A stretch of DNA of 10,875 nucleotides from JANSWP01 sp041941305 (GCA_041941305.1 JBGTQJ010000113.1:1-10875); one strand, 5' to 3'; positions 1 through 7,570 are shown, numbered from the stretch's first letter. Numbers and translations are program-made. The notes: generated by a model from the letters alone, not told the origin.

Positions 1-76
1 AATCCTCTGTATCAGCATTTTTACACTTTAGAAAAATTTATTCCTCAGTAGAATAAAAAAAATCATTCAAGACAAA

Positions 77-808
77 ATGAAAAAAACACTTTTCCTACTC
101 TTCCTCTCATTGTCAACTTTTCTTCATGCTCAAAACGTTCTGGAAATAGAACCCTCTTATATTGAAGCTCATCATGAAAACCTCGATTTATCCGACGAAT
201 TTCTCGATGTCATACATTACTTACGATATAAAAACCTGACGGATGATACTCTTTTAATTAAGTGGGAATATGAAACTACAGGAGAATGCCCGGAGGAGTG
301 GTTTTATGTGGCTTCTGATAATAATAATCATTACATCAATGGTGTAACCAGCAATATTTTTCCTGATTTAGGAATTGATGCCCCAGTGATTTTACAACCG
401 ATGGATACAACCGGCTATTTTGAGTTTTGGATACGACCCAAAGGCAAGGCAGGATGTTGTGAAATTACCGTCCATTTTTCAGAAGTGCATCAACCGGATT
501 CTATTTTGGGGACAGCCATTTTTGATTTCCGAATCAATAATCCAACTTGCTCACCTACCAATACTTATGAACAGCTTCTTTTGAGCGTGGAGCTTTTTCC
601 AAATCCAGCTAGTGATTTTTGTATATTGAAATTTTCAGATAAAACATCAGTTGAAAAGGAAATCAAGCTCTATGACGTTTTTGGAAAGTTATTGGAGCAA
701 CGAATGATAATAGAATTACAAACAGAGTTTGACTTGTCAAAATTTTCAAGTGGAATCTATTACTTGTCGATAGATAATCGGGAAATAATAAGATTTGTCA
801 AAGAATAG
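77..808 (+). CDS. Secreted T9SS type A sorting domain protein
   Basis: A 243-residue protein of unknown function exported by the Sec pathway and then across the outer membrane by the type IX (Por) system. The N-terminus is a clear signal peptide: MKK, a Leu/Phe-rich core at about residues 4-16, then HAQ with likely cleavage after Ala18. The C-terminal 75 residues (about 168-243) form the T9SS type A sorting domain: the LFPNPASD motif at 173-180, the KLYDVFGKLL strand at 197-206, the FDLSKFSSGIYYLSI segment at 218-232, and a basic tail ending in VKE. The middle (20-165) looks like a beta-rich domain with Cys71, Cys127, Cys128 and Cys158, and I do not recognise it; it recalls DUF1573-like Ig folds only loosely. 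The ATG at 77 is preceded by an A-rich leader. It is the only plus-strand gene here and converges on the thioesterase gene with a 3-bp gap. The export route is well supported; the role is unknown. Confidence 0.9.
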   Translation: MKKTLFLLFLSLSTFLHAQNVLEIEPSYIEAHHENLDLSDEFLDVIHYLRYKNLTDDTLLIKWEYETTGECPEEWFYVASDNNNHYINGVTSNIFPDLGIDAPVILQPMDTTGYFEFWIRPKGKAGCCEITVHFSEVHQPDSILGTAIFDFRINNPTCSPTNTYEQLLLSVELFPNPASDFCILKFSDKTSVEKEIKLYDVFGKLLEQRMIIELQTEFDLSKFSSGIYYLSIDNREIIRFVKE

Positions 809-811
809 AAA

Positions 812-1567
812 TCAGGGTTTCCATATACTTTCTGAAAGCGCCAATTCCTTTCCATCCGCTTTTCGAACCAGCCGATGTAGGAAATGATGGTTATCTAGCT
901 TTTGGACCTCAGAAACAATTTCATCCTTCCATCGTCCTTCAGTTTTGTACACAATATTCATTGCCTCTAAATTGCCATTTGACAAAATATCGTCTTCTAG
1001 TCCTTCCAGCATCATCTGAATGTAGAAAACATTGCTGAGGTGATTATTGAAATCCAAATCATGCCAATCAACCCGGAAAGGCTTTGAAAAATCTACACGC
1101 TCAAATTTTGGCAATTTGGTCATGGGTGCAGGAAGGCATACTTCAGGATTGGGCATCTTCTTTTGAAATTCCAGAATGAAAGGCAGGATGCGCGTCATTT
1201 TTCGGGACTCGGTATCCATCAAAAGCCATGTCGAAGATGAAGCCGCAATTAACGCACCATTTTCATCAAACACTTTATAATCTCTGTAAGTGAAAAATTT
1301 TTCAAAATTAACTGGATAAGTTACAATGTGAATAGTCTCTCCTAATATTGGCAGGCGATTGATTTTTAAGGATTTGCGCATCAACACCCAGGAAACTTTA
1401 TGTGGCTCTAAATCCCATACAGAAAGTTTGATTTTGATGACATTCTGCATGGCAGCTTCGTGCATTAATTTTAACAAGGCAGGCACTGTAGCGATTTTTC
1501 TATTGTCGATTTCGTAGGTGCGAATGGTGTAAGTTTCCCTGTATCCAATCTCTGTGGGTAAGTGCAT
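812..1567 (-). CDS. Acyl-ACP thioesterase family protein (double hot-dog)
   Basis: A 251-residue cytoplasmic protein of the acyl-ACP thioesterase family, which hydrolyses acyl-ACP to release free fatty acids. Two hot-dog halves are visible. The first (about 8-125) has the YRETYTIRTYEID entry strand, a long helix with MHEAAMQN at 35-42, and the WVLMRKSLKI strand at 60-69. The second (about 160-250) has VDWHDLDFNNHLSNVFY at 166-182, matching the family pattern in which Asp172, Asn174 and His176 sit at the start of the second hot-dog helix, where the family has its catalytic residues. The length suits bacterial members, which lack the plastid transit peptide of the plant FatA/FatB enzymes. The gene lies 79 bp downstream of the DUF983 gene and may be its operon partner. 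The substrate chain length cannot be read from the sequence, and a different acyl carrier such as CoA is possible. Confidence 0.85.
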   Translation of the reverse strand: MHLPTEIGYRETYTIRTYEIDNRKIATVPALLKLMHEAAMQNVIKIKLSVWDLEPHKVSWVLMRKSLKINRLPILGETIHIVTYPVNFEKFFTYRDYKVFDENGALIAASSSTWLLMDTESRKMTRILPFILEFQKKMPNPEVCLPAPMTKLPKFERVDFSKPFRVDWHDLDFNNHLSNVFYIQMMLEGLEDDILSNGNLEAMNIVYKTEGRWKDEIVSEVQKLDNHHFLHRLVRKADGKELALSESIWKP

Positions 1568-1646
1568 ATGTTGGCATATTGTGAAAGGCTAAGATAATGA
1601 TTTAGGTGGACGACTAATGACACAAGAAGAATGGTTAAGAATGTGC

Positions 1647-2054
1647 TTAATCTTTGTTTTCATATACTGGATTTTCCAGCGCATCTTTTTGGAACTTCAC
1701 ATTCAGGTTGATCCAGATGGAGCGTGCAATGCGATAAAACCAAACAAAAAGAATCCCAACAACAACAATCAACCAAATAAATGAGGTATCAACGCTCATA
1801 TCCAGAACCAACATGCAAAATCCAACAAATCCTAAACTAAAGAATCCTGTAATGATGTAGGAGATAAACATAGCACCATAGTAGAACCCCGGCTCCAGAT
1901 AATAATTCTGTCCACATTTTGGACAATTTTGGGGCATGTCAAAGGATTTTTTGAAAGAGAAGGTACTCGTTTCATATAGCCCTCCTTCATGGCAGCGAGG
2001 ACATTTGAAATTAAAAATACTGTATGGTTTTGTTCCTTTTTTGAATAAGCCCAT
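1647..2054 (-). CDS. DUF983 family zinc-ribbon membrane protein
   Basis: A 135-residue DUF983 protein of unknown function. The N-terminal half carries two CxxC knuckles, FKCPRCHEG (Cys18, Cys21) and NCPKCGQ (Cys44, Cys47), expected to bind one metal, probably zinc. They are followed by the family signature LEPGFYYGAMFISY at 53-66. Two hydrophobic segments follow, about 60-85 and 91-108, then a basic stretch and a polar tail, so it is an inner-membrane protein. The reading frame stays open upstream to an ATG at 2120, but those 22 extra residues are encoded by one arm and the loop of the palindrome at 2067-2126 and are unlike the family. I therefore start at the ATG at 2054, where the sequence MGLFKKGTKPYSIF looks like a normal DUF983 beginning. 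It lies 78 bp after the phospho-sugar mutase and 79 bp before the thioesterase. Confidence 0.88.
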   Translation of the reverse strand: MGLFKKGTKPYSIFNFKCPRCHEGGLYETSTFSFKKSFDMPQNCPKCGQNYYLEPGFYYGAMFISYIITGFFSLGFVGFCMLVLDMSVDTSFIWLIVVVGILFVWFYRIARSIWINLNVKFQKDALENPVYENKD

Positions 2055-2066
2055 ATACGGAAATAT

Positions 2067-2126
2067 ATAAACATGAGTCACCCTGAAATTTTCACACTTG
2101 AAAAATTCAGGGTGACTCATGTTTAT
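2067..2126. repeat. 60-bp near-perfect palindrome in the mutase-DUF983 spacer
   Basis: Two 28-bp arms (2067-2094 and 2099-2126) pair with a single mismatch (2088 against 2105) around a 4-nt centre. The arm reads ATAAACATGAGTCACCCTGA and continues into an A/T-rich inner part. It begins 6 bp after the stop of the phospho-sugar mutase gene and ends 12 bp before the DUF983 start. It could terminate or attenuate transcription, or protect the 3' end of the upstream message, but no U-tract follows it on the minus strand, so it is not a standard intrinsic terminator. The outer motif resembles the ends of the repeats at 7373-7570 and 10798-10875, which suggests it is a small repetitive element rather than a gene-specific site. 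Confidence 0.9.
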
Positions 2127-2132
2127 TTGAAA

Positions 2133-4349
2133 TTATACCAATTCGCTCGTCCGAGGCGCTCCCAGATATTCCCGAATATTATCAGCAATAGCTCTTGTCT
2201 TCTGCCTCAATTCTATCTTTTTGGCTTTCAAATTACGCTCAGTGATATTCTGATCATGCAATTGGACGTGAATACGCAAAGCATTTCCCGTGCCAGAAGG
2301 ACGAATGGTCAAATGATTGAATTCACTTCCAAAATAGAACCGAACTCCTTCATCGGGGAAAGCCCAATCAGGAGTTTTTGGATATACATGGTCGTATTTT
2401 CCAGTTCTGTAAATAACAGCGTCAGTAACTTCCAAACCACCAATTTTTAAACCACCAGCTTTCGCTAATTGATAGTAGCCGAGTGCTCTCCTCAAAATAG
2501 CTTTCTTCATACGATCGCCTTCTATCCCAGGATATTCTCCATCCAATGGGTCTGGTTCGTAGTGATTGACAAACAATCCGATGTCTGGATCCAGATAAAT
2601 ATGCTTATCAATTAATTCAAAAATACTGGAACCCTGGTCTTTTGCCCATTGTGCAATTTCCGCCACCAAAATGGCAGCAAATGTTCCATCTTTATCCCTT
2701 ACATGACCCTGCTCACCTAATGAAAATCTATCTTTTGGAGGGAAACCAAGCAATGAATAACCATTACTTTGTTCAAAAGCTCCTAAATTGTAATTGCGAT
2801 TGGTATTCATATCGTGGGTCTCCAAAATCACCATATCGCAAAGTTCGTCATTGGTGTTTTCGCGACCCTCCACCAAATTGATTTTTAAATTGCCATCCCA
2901 GGCATTTCGAACTGCAGCAGAAAGCGCCGCAAATCCAACCCAGGTTTTAATTACGCCAACGCCATATTTTTTGGCAATCAGAGTCAAAGCATCAGTTGTC
3001 GTATGAGAGAATACGATAAATGCCTTGTCACGTTTAATGTTCTTATCCTGGTTCAATCTGTACCATAGCAATAATGACCACACATCGTCTGCTGGCATTA
3101 AGGTGTAATCCTGTCCTTTATAAATTTCTTGCTGAGGAGCAGGAACCTTTACCGTTACACCACAACGATCCGCATCTGGGTCAGTTCCAATTAAAATATC
3201 GAGTGCATCCCATTTATCGGCGTATTCTTCTTTAAAAGCATCTACAGCGATTTTTGCAGCACGTCGGTCACCGGGATCTGGTTGTTGTTCTTTGCCAGGG
3301 TCACTACAAAAGCTTGGAAATAAGCCATTCAGTTCAAACAAGCCATTTTTAGTAATGGTATTGATATTTCCAAATCCTATGTCACTCAACAATCTGGGGA
3401 CTGCAATTCTTCCGGCTCCATGATAAGCACAAAATCCAATGTTTAGGTTTTTGCCTGGGTTGGTATCCTTTAAAAGGAATTGCTTCATGTGCTCGCGGTG
3501 TGCACCGTGAATATTTATCAGCTCTTTATGACCATAATATTCACCATCTTCCAATTTCTCTTCTCCACCTAACCAAATTACCCGACCTTCCGGCGCTTCT
3601 TCAAGTGGCATCAATTGAATGGCATCAGAAGTGACTTTTTGAATATAGTCATTGTACATCTCCGTCCTTTCTTCTGGGTCAAATTGAGAACCATTGCCAC
3701 AGGAGAGTTTATAACCATTGTAGCGATAATCATTGTGAGAGGCAGAAAGCAAAATTCCCATTTGGGCCTTCACGTGTGGAATGGCGAAAGTCACCTCAGG
3801 GTAGGGACAAGGTTCATCAAATAGGTAAACCGTAAAGCCATAAGCCAAAAACTCTTCTGCTATGGCTTTTGCAAAATCTTTTCCTCTGATTCGGCTGTCA
3901 TAACCAATGACAATTTTATTAAAACCTTTGTCTCGTCCAAATTGAGCTACGCCAGCAGAGGTGAGCAGTAAAACCAGGTTATTTAAAGTATTTGGGCCCT
4001 TTAAGATGGGTGCATCAATTCCGTTTTCCTTCAGGCTCACAATATCTTCCCGGCGACTTGCCATAAAACCTCTGATTCCGCCTGTTCCAAAGCTCATTTT
4101 TTTGCGAAAAGCATTTACAATGTCTTCCCAGCGCTCTTCTGCTACAGCTCCTAAAATACCATCTCGGTAGTTTGGAGAGATTTTTAAAAAATTACTATCG
4201 GTGAGCCAGTCGCGAAGAAATTTAGAGGTGTTGCTCTTAGCCATCAGGTAAGATTGCTCATCAATTTTTCCAGCATTAAAAGCGGTTTCTAAATAATGAT
4301 TGACACCTGCTTCTATAGTTTCGAAGTTAATCGTTTCTGTTGTGTTCAT
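2133..4349 (-). CDS. Phospho-sugar mutase (phosphoglucomutase/phosphomannomutase family)
   Basis: A 738-residue cytoplasmic alpha-D-phosphohexomutase, which interconverts 1- and 6-phospho sugars through a phosphoserine enzyme. All four family loops are present in order: the N-terminal FGTGGIRG at 87-94; the phosphoserine loop SASHNDYRYNGYK at 202-214, with Ser204 as the likely catalytic residue; the metal loop DPDADR at 390-395; the sugar-specificity loop AFEQSNGYS at 524-532; and the phosphate-binding loop RPSGTG at 683-688. The protein is clearly longer than the usual enzymes of roughly 450-590 residues, with the extra length spread between the loops. The sugar loop has EQS where EES is common, and the phosphate loop lacks the Glu-Pro that often follows RPSGT. 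Glucose-1-phosphate/glucose-6-phosphate is the likeliest substrate pair, but the sequence does not settle glucose against mannose or glucosamine. The ATG at 4349 follows an A-rich leader. It leads the probable unit with DUF983 and the thioesterase. Confidence 0.93.
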   Translation of the reverse strand: MNTTETINFETIEAGVNHYLETAFNAGKIDEQSYLMAKSNTSKFLRDWLTDSNFLKISPNYRDGILGAVAEERWEDIVNAFRKKMSFGTGGIRGFMASRREDIVSLKENGIDAPILKGPNTLNNLVLLLTSAGVAQFGRDKGFNKIVIGYDSRIRGKDFAKAIAEEFLAYGFTVYLFDEPCPYPEVTFAIPHVKAQMGILLSASHNDYRYNGYKLSCGNGSQFDPEERTEMYNDYIQKVTSDAIQLMPLEEAPEGRVIWLGGEEKLEDGEYYGHKELINIHGAHREHMKQFLLKDTNPGKNLNIGFCAYHGAGRIAVPRLLSDIGFGNINTITKNGLFELNGLFPSFCSDPGKEQQPDPGDRRAAKIAVDAFKEEYADKWDALDILIGTDPDADRCGVTVKVPAPQQEIYKGQDYTLMPADDVWSLLLWYRLNQDKNIKRDKAFIVFSHTTTDALTLIAKKYGVGVIKTWVGFAALSAAVRNAWDGNLKINLVEGRENTNDELCDMVILETHDMNTNRNYNLGAFEQSNGYSLLGFPPKDRFSLGEQGHVRDKDGTFAAILVAEIAQWAKDQGSSIFELIDKHIYLDPDIGLFVNHYEPDPLDGEYPGIEGDRMKKAILRRALGYYQLAKAGGLKIGGLEVTDAVIYRTGKYDHVYPKTPDWAFPDEGVRFYFGSEFNHLTIRPSGTGNALRIHVQLHDQNITERNLKAKKIELRQKTRAIADNIREYLGAPRTSELV

Positions 4350-4490
4350 TGATTTTTATTTGAGAATTGATTTATTTTTTAAAGGTTTGATTTATAACTA
4401 GTTATAGAAAATTGCGGTTTTTGAAAGGGAGCGCGAAATTAAGCTATTTGTTGCAATAGCCGAAGAAGTGAATTGTTAAATTAGGAACCC

Positions 4491-4630
4491 TTAAAAAATA
4501 ACTTCATTGTTTAGTTCGGCATAAGGCCTCATGAATCTTCGATTTCGTCAAATAAGCGAAGGCTGAAAGCCTGATAAGAAGTGGAGTTGAGCTTGTATGG
4601 CGAAATCAAAATGATGAAGTTATTTTTTAA
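4491..4630. repeat. 140-bp MITE-like element with perfect 17-bp terminal inverted repeats
   Basis: The left end TTAAAAAATAACTTCAT (4491-4507) is the exact reverse complement of the right end (4614-4630). The pairing continues inward imperfectly: TTCGGCAT at 4515-4522 faces ATGGCGAA at 4597-4604 with one mismatch after a small offset. An inner 5-bp hairpin, AGGCT-GAA-AGCCT, sits at 4560-4572, close to the centre. Both outer ends are TTAA, which could be a target duplication or simply the end of the repeat. No open frame of useful length lies inside. The form fits a non-autonomous miniature element or a structured intergenic repeat. Its copy number elsewhere cannot be judged from this window. 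Confidence 0.7.
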
Positions 4631-4667
4631 TCACTACTTATAGCGATAATTTTAGAAAAGTCAATTA

Positions 4668-4706
4668 AACAAAAAAGCTCTATCCGCTACAAGAGTGGAT
4701 AGAGCT
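4668..4706 (-). terminator. Rho-independent terminator of the TPR gene
   Basis: On the minus strand a 13-bp stem is formed by 4706-4694 and 4688-4676, with AGCTCTATCC pairing with GGATAGAGCT plus three more pairs including one G-U, around a 5-nt loop. It is followed immediately by a run of T residues (the plus strand reads AAACAAAAAA at 4667-4676). It sits 54 bp after the stop codon of the TPR gene and is the clearest intrinsic terminator in the window. Confidence 0.9.
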
Positions 4707-4759
4707 GAAAATTAGTATCAGTAAGTTAGATTCAGAAAATTTATCTTTATTTAAACCAC

Positions 4760-6169
4760 CTAATGCAGGGGCTGGTATGTTGCTATAATTGCCTGTACAT
4801 CCGTATCTTCTTCCAGGACAGGCATTAAATCAAATAGTGAATTGTGCTGATAGAAATCATCTTCCAAAGCATTGCCTAGAAGGATAAAGGCTTCTTTTCG
4901 CTTGCCTAACACAAACAAACATCCACATCGGTAATACATCAAACTCGTATCACCAGTGTATTCTTCACCTTCATCAATGACATCCAAAGCTTGCTCGACC
5001 ATGCCCATATCTACGAGAAAGCGAGCGTACTTGATCCAATATTCGGCTTGCTCTGGAGCAATCTCAGTGGCTTCTCTAAACAATGGTCCTGCCTTGTCAA
5101 AATCACCTGATTCGAAGTAAGCTTCTGCCAGAGCGGAGAAATATTCCTCTCGTTTGTCTTCAATGCGGATCGCATGATTGAAGTAGCTGATGGCTTTGCT
5201 CCAGTTTTCCTCTTTAAAATAACATTCTCCAAGATGGAAAAAGACTTCGTCATTGAAAGGATCCAGTTGTGCAGCTTTTTCGAAGAAGGTTTTGGCAATA
5301 GCAAAACTCGCCAGGTTTTGATAACACTGACCGATGCGCTGGAATAGGTAGTAGTCTGGCTCAAAATGTTCCAGAACCTCCTGGTAGCAGCGCAAAGCCT
5401 TGTGGTACTTCTTCAATTCAAAACAAATCTCTGCACAATCTTTATAGGCAAGTTCAAAATTCTCATTGATCAAAAAAGCGTATTCGTAAGCTTCGATCGC
5501 TTCTTCGTAATTTCCGTAATAGGATTGAGCAGCACCCAGATTGTACCAGGCCAGATGTGAATAGGGATTTAAATCGAGAATGTCCTCATGCAATTCAATA
5601 CTTTCTTTGAATTTCTTGGACAATTCTACGCAAATCCACATCCGCTCCAATGCTTCCTTGTTGTCGTGATTTTCCAAAAGAGCTGCTTTGAGCGAATAAA
5701 ACATTCGTTCATACTCTTCCATGGATTCGAAGACGGAAGACTCTGTCAGGTAGATGTTGCTCAGATATTCTGGCTCAGCATTTAATTTGAGTTCTTCCAG
5801 TATCAAAAGCGCATCTTCAAATAGTTCAAGGGAAGCAAGGGATTCGGCTCGTAATAAGGGAATTACAATATCTCCGGGGGCAAGCGACTCGGCTTCGTCG
5901 AGGGCAGCCATGGCCATTTCTTCGCGTTGACTGTCAATTAATAATTGCGCCTTGCGAATGAAAAAATCTGCAGAAAAAGGATGCTGTTCGATTGCATAAT
6001 CCACTACCTCCAAAGCTCTATCAACAAGATATTCTTCTTGAAAATAATCAATGAGTAAGTAGTAAGACTCTTCGTCGGGAAAGGCAACCCCTCCAGATTG
6101 GCACATCGTCTCAAACCGTGAGACTAGTTCGAAAATAGCCTGTTTGTTGTTAAAATCTTTCTGACTCAT
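4760..6169 (-). CDS. Tetratricopeptide repeat protein
   Basis: A 469-residue soluble protein made almost entirely of TPR helical hairpins, with no signal peptide or membrane segment, so probably a cytoplasmic protein-binding scaffold. The clearest 34-residue repeats run from about 205 to 374, for example AWYNLGAAQSYYGNYEEAIE at 207-226, FFHLGECYFKEENWSKAISY at 310-329 and YFSALAEAYFESGDFDKAGP at 343-362. The canonical small and aromatic residues fall at positions 8, 11, 20 and 27 of each repeat. Looser repeats extend from about 65 to 200 and from 375 to 440. The protein is rich in Glu and Asp. The N-terminal 60 residues (FNNKQAIFELVSRFETMCQ and onward) are helical and not clearly TPR. The partner is unknown. 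The ATG at 6169 is preceded by TTAAACAACGACT, with no Shine-Dalgarno site. The gene is followed by a strong terminator, so it is probably the last gene of its transcript. Confidence 0.92.
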   Translation of the reverse strand: MSQKDFNNKQAIFELVSRFETMCQSGGVAFPDEESYYLLIDYFQEEYLVDRALEVVDYAIEQHPFSADFFIRKAQLLIDSQREEMAMAALDEAESLAPGDIVIPLLRAESLASLELFEDALLILEELKLNAEPEYLSNIYLTESSVFESMEEYERMFYSLKAALLENHDNKEALERMWICVELSKKFKESIELHEDILDLNPYSHLAWYNLGAAQSYYGNYEEAIEAYEYAFLINENFELAYKDCAEICFELKKYHKALRCYQEVLEHFEPDYYLFQRIGQCYQNLASFAIAKTFFEKAAQLDPFNDEVFFHLGECYFKEENWSKAISYFNHAIRIEDKREEYFSALAEAYFESGDFDKAGPLFREATEIAPEQAEYWIKYARFLVDMGMVEQALDVIDEGEEYTGDTSLMYYRCGCLFVLGKRKEAFILLGNALEDDFYQHNSLFDLMPVLEEDTDVQAIIATYQPLH

Positions 6170-6462
6170 AGTCGTTGTTTAATACAATAACTGGATAAAG
6201 ATACTGTAAATTGATCCTTGATTGGGCCTAATTCCACTCTGAAATGCATCTAAATGACGAAACGGTAGGTTTTTTTTAGGGAAAGGCCATATTTCCATAA
6301 AATATTAATTTCTAATAATTTAAGAATATTATTTATTTGAAAATGTTCGTATTAATTTATTTAACATGCCCTTTCCCCTGTAAACCAATTCACTGGTGTT
6401 GATTTTTACGTTTTTTAAGTGAATTGAAAAAATATTTCTGAAAACATATTGTTAAATTTCCT

Positions 6463-7341
6463 TTATCGTTTACTAACGAAAAAGACACCCAAAAAAATCA
6501 AAATACCAGCCGTCACTTTCCAAATTGTCAATACGTCTTTTGCTAACAGTAGGGCTATGATGGTTGCCAGTAATGGTTGTAGATAAATATAGATACTCAC
6601 CACAGATGGATTCACAATTCTTAAGGCAAAAGCGTTGAGTAGGTAAGCCAAAAAAGTCGTACAAATCATCACATAGGCTACAGCAAGCCATGCTCCATTT
6701 GTAAAAGTGTTCCATTGTACCTCAATCAATTCATCGGCTCCGTAGGGAGCTACGAAAACGATTCCAAAAATAAAGATCCACTTAACCACTGTTATGGGAT
6801 GATATTTTCGCATCAGGTTTCTTACAAGTACAAGATACAACCCATAAGAAGTGGCATTGATGAATATCAGCACATCACCCAGTAATCCGTCCTTATGGTA
6901 TGCAAATTTTTTGCCATATAAAATTAACAATATGGCTCCTGACAAACCCAAAGCGATTCCCAGCATTTTCGACCAGGTTATTTTTTCCTTAATTAAAATC
7001 GAAGAAGCAATCAGAACAAGGATTGGAGTGGTTGTCATGATGAGTGAAGCATTGATTTGAGAAGTCAGTTTTAATCCTTCCAAAAACATTATCTGATTTA
7101 CTGCAACGCCACAAATACCGCATAAAATCAATCTAGGAATATCTTTTCGTTCGATTTTTTCTCTGACAAAAGCTGCATGAAAAATGTAGAACATGGACAT
7201 ACCCGAAATGACCCTCATTAATACCAAGGCAGGGGGCTCCAAAAAACCATTGACCATCACATCTTTCGCAATGGTATAATTAGCACCATAAATTAAAGCA
7301 ACTGTAAAAAGCGCAAGGTGGGCTTTTGTGTTTTGAGACAA
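6463..7341 (-). CDS. EamA/DMT superfamily transporter
   Basis: A 292-residue inner-membrane protein of the drug/metabolite transporter superfamily, with the ten-helix, two-EamA-domain layout. The first domain spans about 7-137 and the second about 152-291. The first helix begins straight after the start (AHLALFTVALIYGANYTIAK at 7-26), and the family hallmark of a helix ending in a short basic loop before the second half (YGKKFAYHKDGLLGD at 142-156) is present. The C-terminus ends FVSKR. The start is TTG at 7341; no ATG lies nearby that would keep the first helix whole, and the family rarely has a longer N-terminus, so TTG is the best choice. A heptamer tandem repeat lies just upstream. The substrate is unknown: the family includes exporters of amino acids, nucleobases and other metabolites. 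The neighbours do not narrow this down. Confidence 0.9.
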   Translation of the reverse strand: MSQNTKAHLALFTVALIYGANYTIAKDVMVNGFLEPPALVLMRVISGMSMFYIFHAAFVREKIERKDIPRLILCGICGVAVNQIMFLEGLKLTSQINASLIMTTTPILVLIASSILIKEKITWSKMLGIALGLSGAILLILYGKKFAYHKDGLLGDVLIFINATSYGLYLVLVRNLMRKYHPITVVKWIFIFGIVFVAPYGADELIEVQWNTFTNGAWLAVAYVMICTTFLAYLLNAFALRIVNPSVVSIYIYLQPLLATIIALLLAKDVLTIWKVTAGILIFLGVFFVSKR

Positions 7342-7347
7342 GAAATT

Positions 7348-7371
7348 GAATGATGAATGATGAATGATGAA
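7348..7371. repeat. Heptamer tandem repeat GAATGAT, 3.4 copies
   Basis: Three perfect GAATGAT units plus GAA lie immediately upstream of the TTG start of the transporter gene, at a distance of 6 bp. The same AATGATGAATG string appears inverted at 7576-7586, next to the bshA stop, so the tandem repeat may be part of the end of the palindromic element filling this spacer. Copy number in such repeats can change by slippage, and here that would alter the leader of the transporter gene. Confidence 0.8.
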
Positions 7372-7372
7372 C

Positions 7373-7570
7373 TTGAATCATTCCGATTTTTGACGATAAA
7401 ACCCTTTCGTTTTTTTTCCTTTTCTTAATCCGTTGATATACAATTGGTTACGGGGTGCGAGTTGCGGGTTTGACCAACCCATAACTCGCACCTCGCAACA
7501 AAAACACATTACATAGTGAGTTGAAATTCAATGATTTAAGATACTATCTAAAAATTCGGAATGACACATG
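7373..7570. repeat. Palindromic intergenic repeat, copy A
   Basis: The bshA-transporter spacer is bounded by imperfect inverted ends: TCATTCCGATTTTTGA at 7379-7394 faces AAAAATTCGGAATGACA at 7550-7566. Outside these, AATGATGAATG strings are also inverted (7348-7371 against 7576-7586). Inside is a hairpin at 7451-7495. The segment 7494-7569 is repeated in inverted orientation at 10798-10873 with about six differences in 76 positions. No open frame lies inside. It looks like a small non-coding repeat of a dispersed family. Confidence 0.7.
7451..7495. repeat. 20-bp imperfect inverted repeat inside copy A
   Basis: Arms 7451-7470 and 7476-7495 pair with three mismatches around a 5-nt loop; GGTGCGAGTT on the left faces AACTCGCACC on the right. 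It is GC-richer than the surrounding spacer. It lies about 90 bp past the bshA stop codon, but no T-run follows on either strand, so it is not a standard terminator. Confidence 0.8.

Larger units (their letters stand above)
4350..4759. other. 410-bp gene-free spacer between the TPR gene and the mutase gene
   Basis: No credible coding sequence was found on either strand. The right part holds the intrinsic terminator of the TPR gene (4668-4706). The middle holds the 140-bp terminal-inverted-repeat element (4491-4630). The AT-rich stretch at 4350-4490 should contain the promoter of the phospho-sugar mutase gene, but I see no convincing match to the Bacteroidota TTG / TAnnTTTG promoter pattern there. 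Confidence 0.7.

Noticed and set aside
2073..2450. Plus-strand open frame of 125 codons starting MSHPEIFTLEKF
   Set aside because: It begins inside the palindrome and then runs antisense to the 3' end of the well-supported phospho-sugar mutase gene. The protein has no recognisable domain, and its start is explained by the palindrome's mirror symmetry.
5011..5364. Minus-strand open frame of 117 codons within the TPR gene
   Set aside because: It is an alternative frame of the same strand inside a strong TPR-coding gene, with no domain signal of its own.
6196..6203. TATCTTTA on the minus strand upstream of the TPR gene as a Bacteroidota -7 promoter element
   Set aside because: It fits TAnnTTTG at all but one position, but there is no TTG at the expected distance upstream, and such matches are frequent in AT-rich DNA.
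6386..6426. 9-bp inverted repeat CAATTCACT ... AGTGAATTG after the transporter gene, as a terminator
   Set aside because: The loop is 23 nt and no T-run follows on either strand. The rest of the 293-bp spacer 6170-6462 is AT-rich without any other convincing structure.
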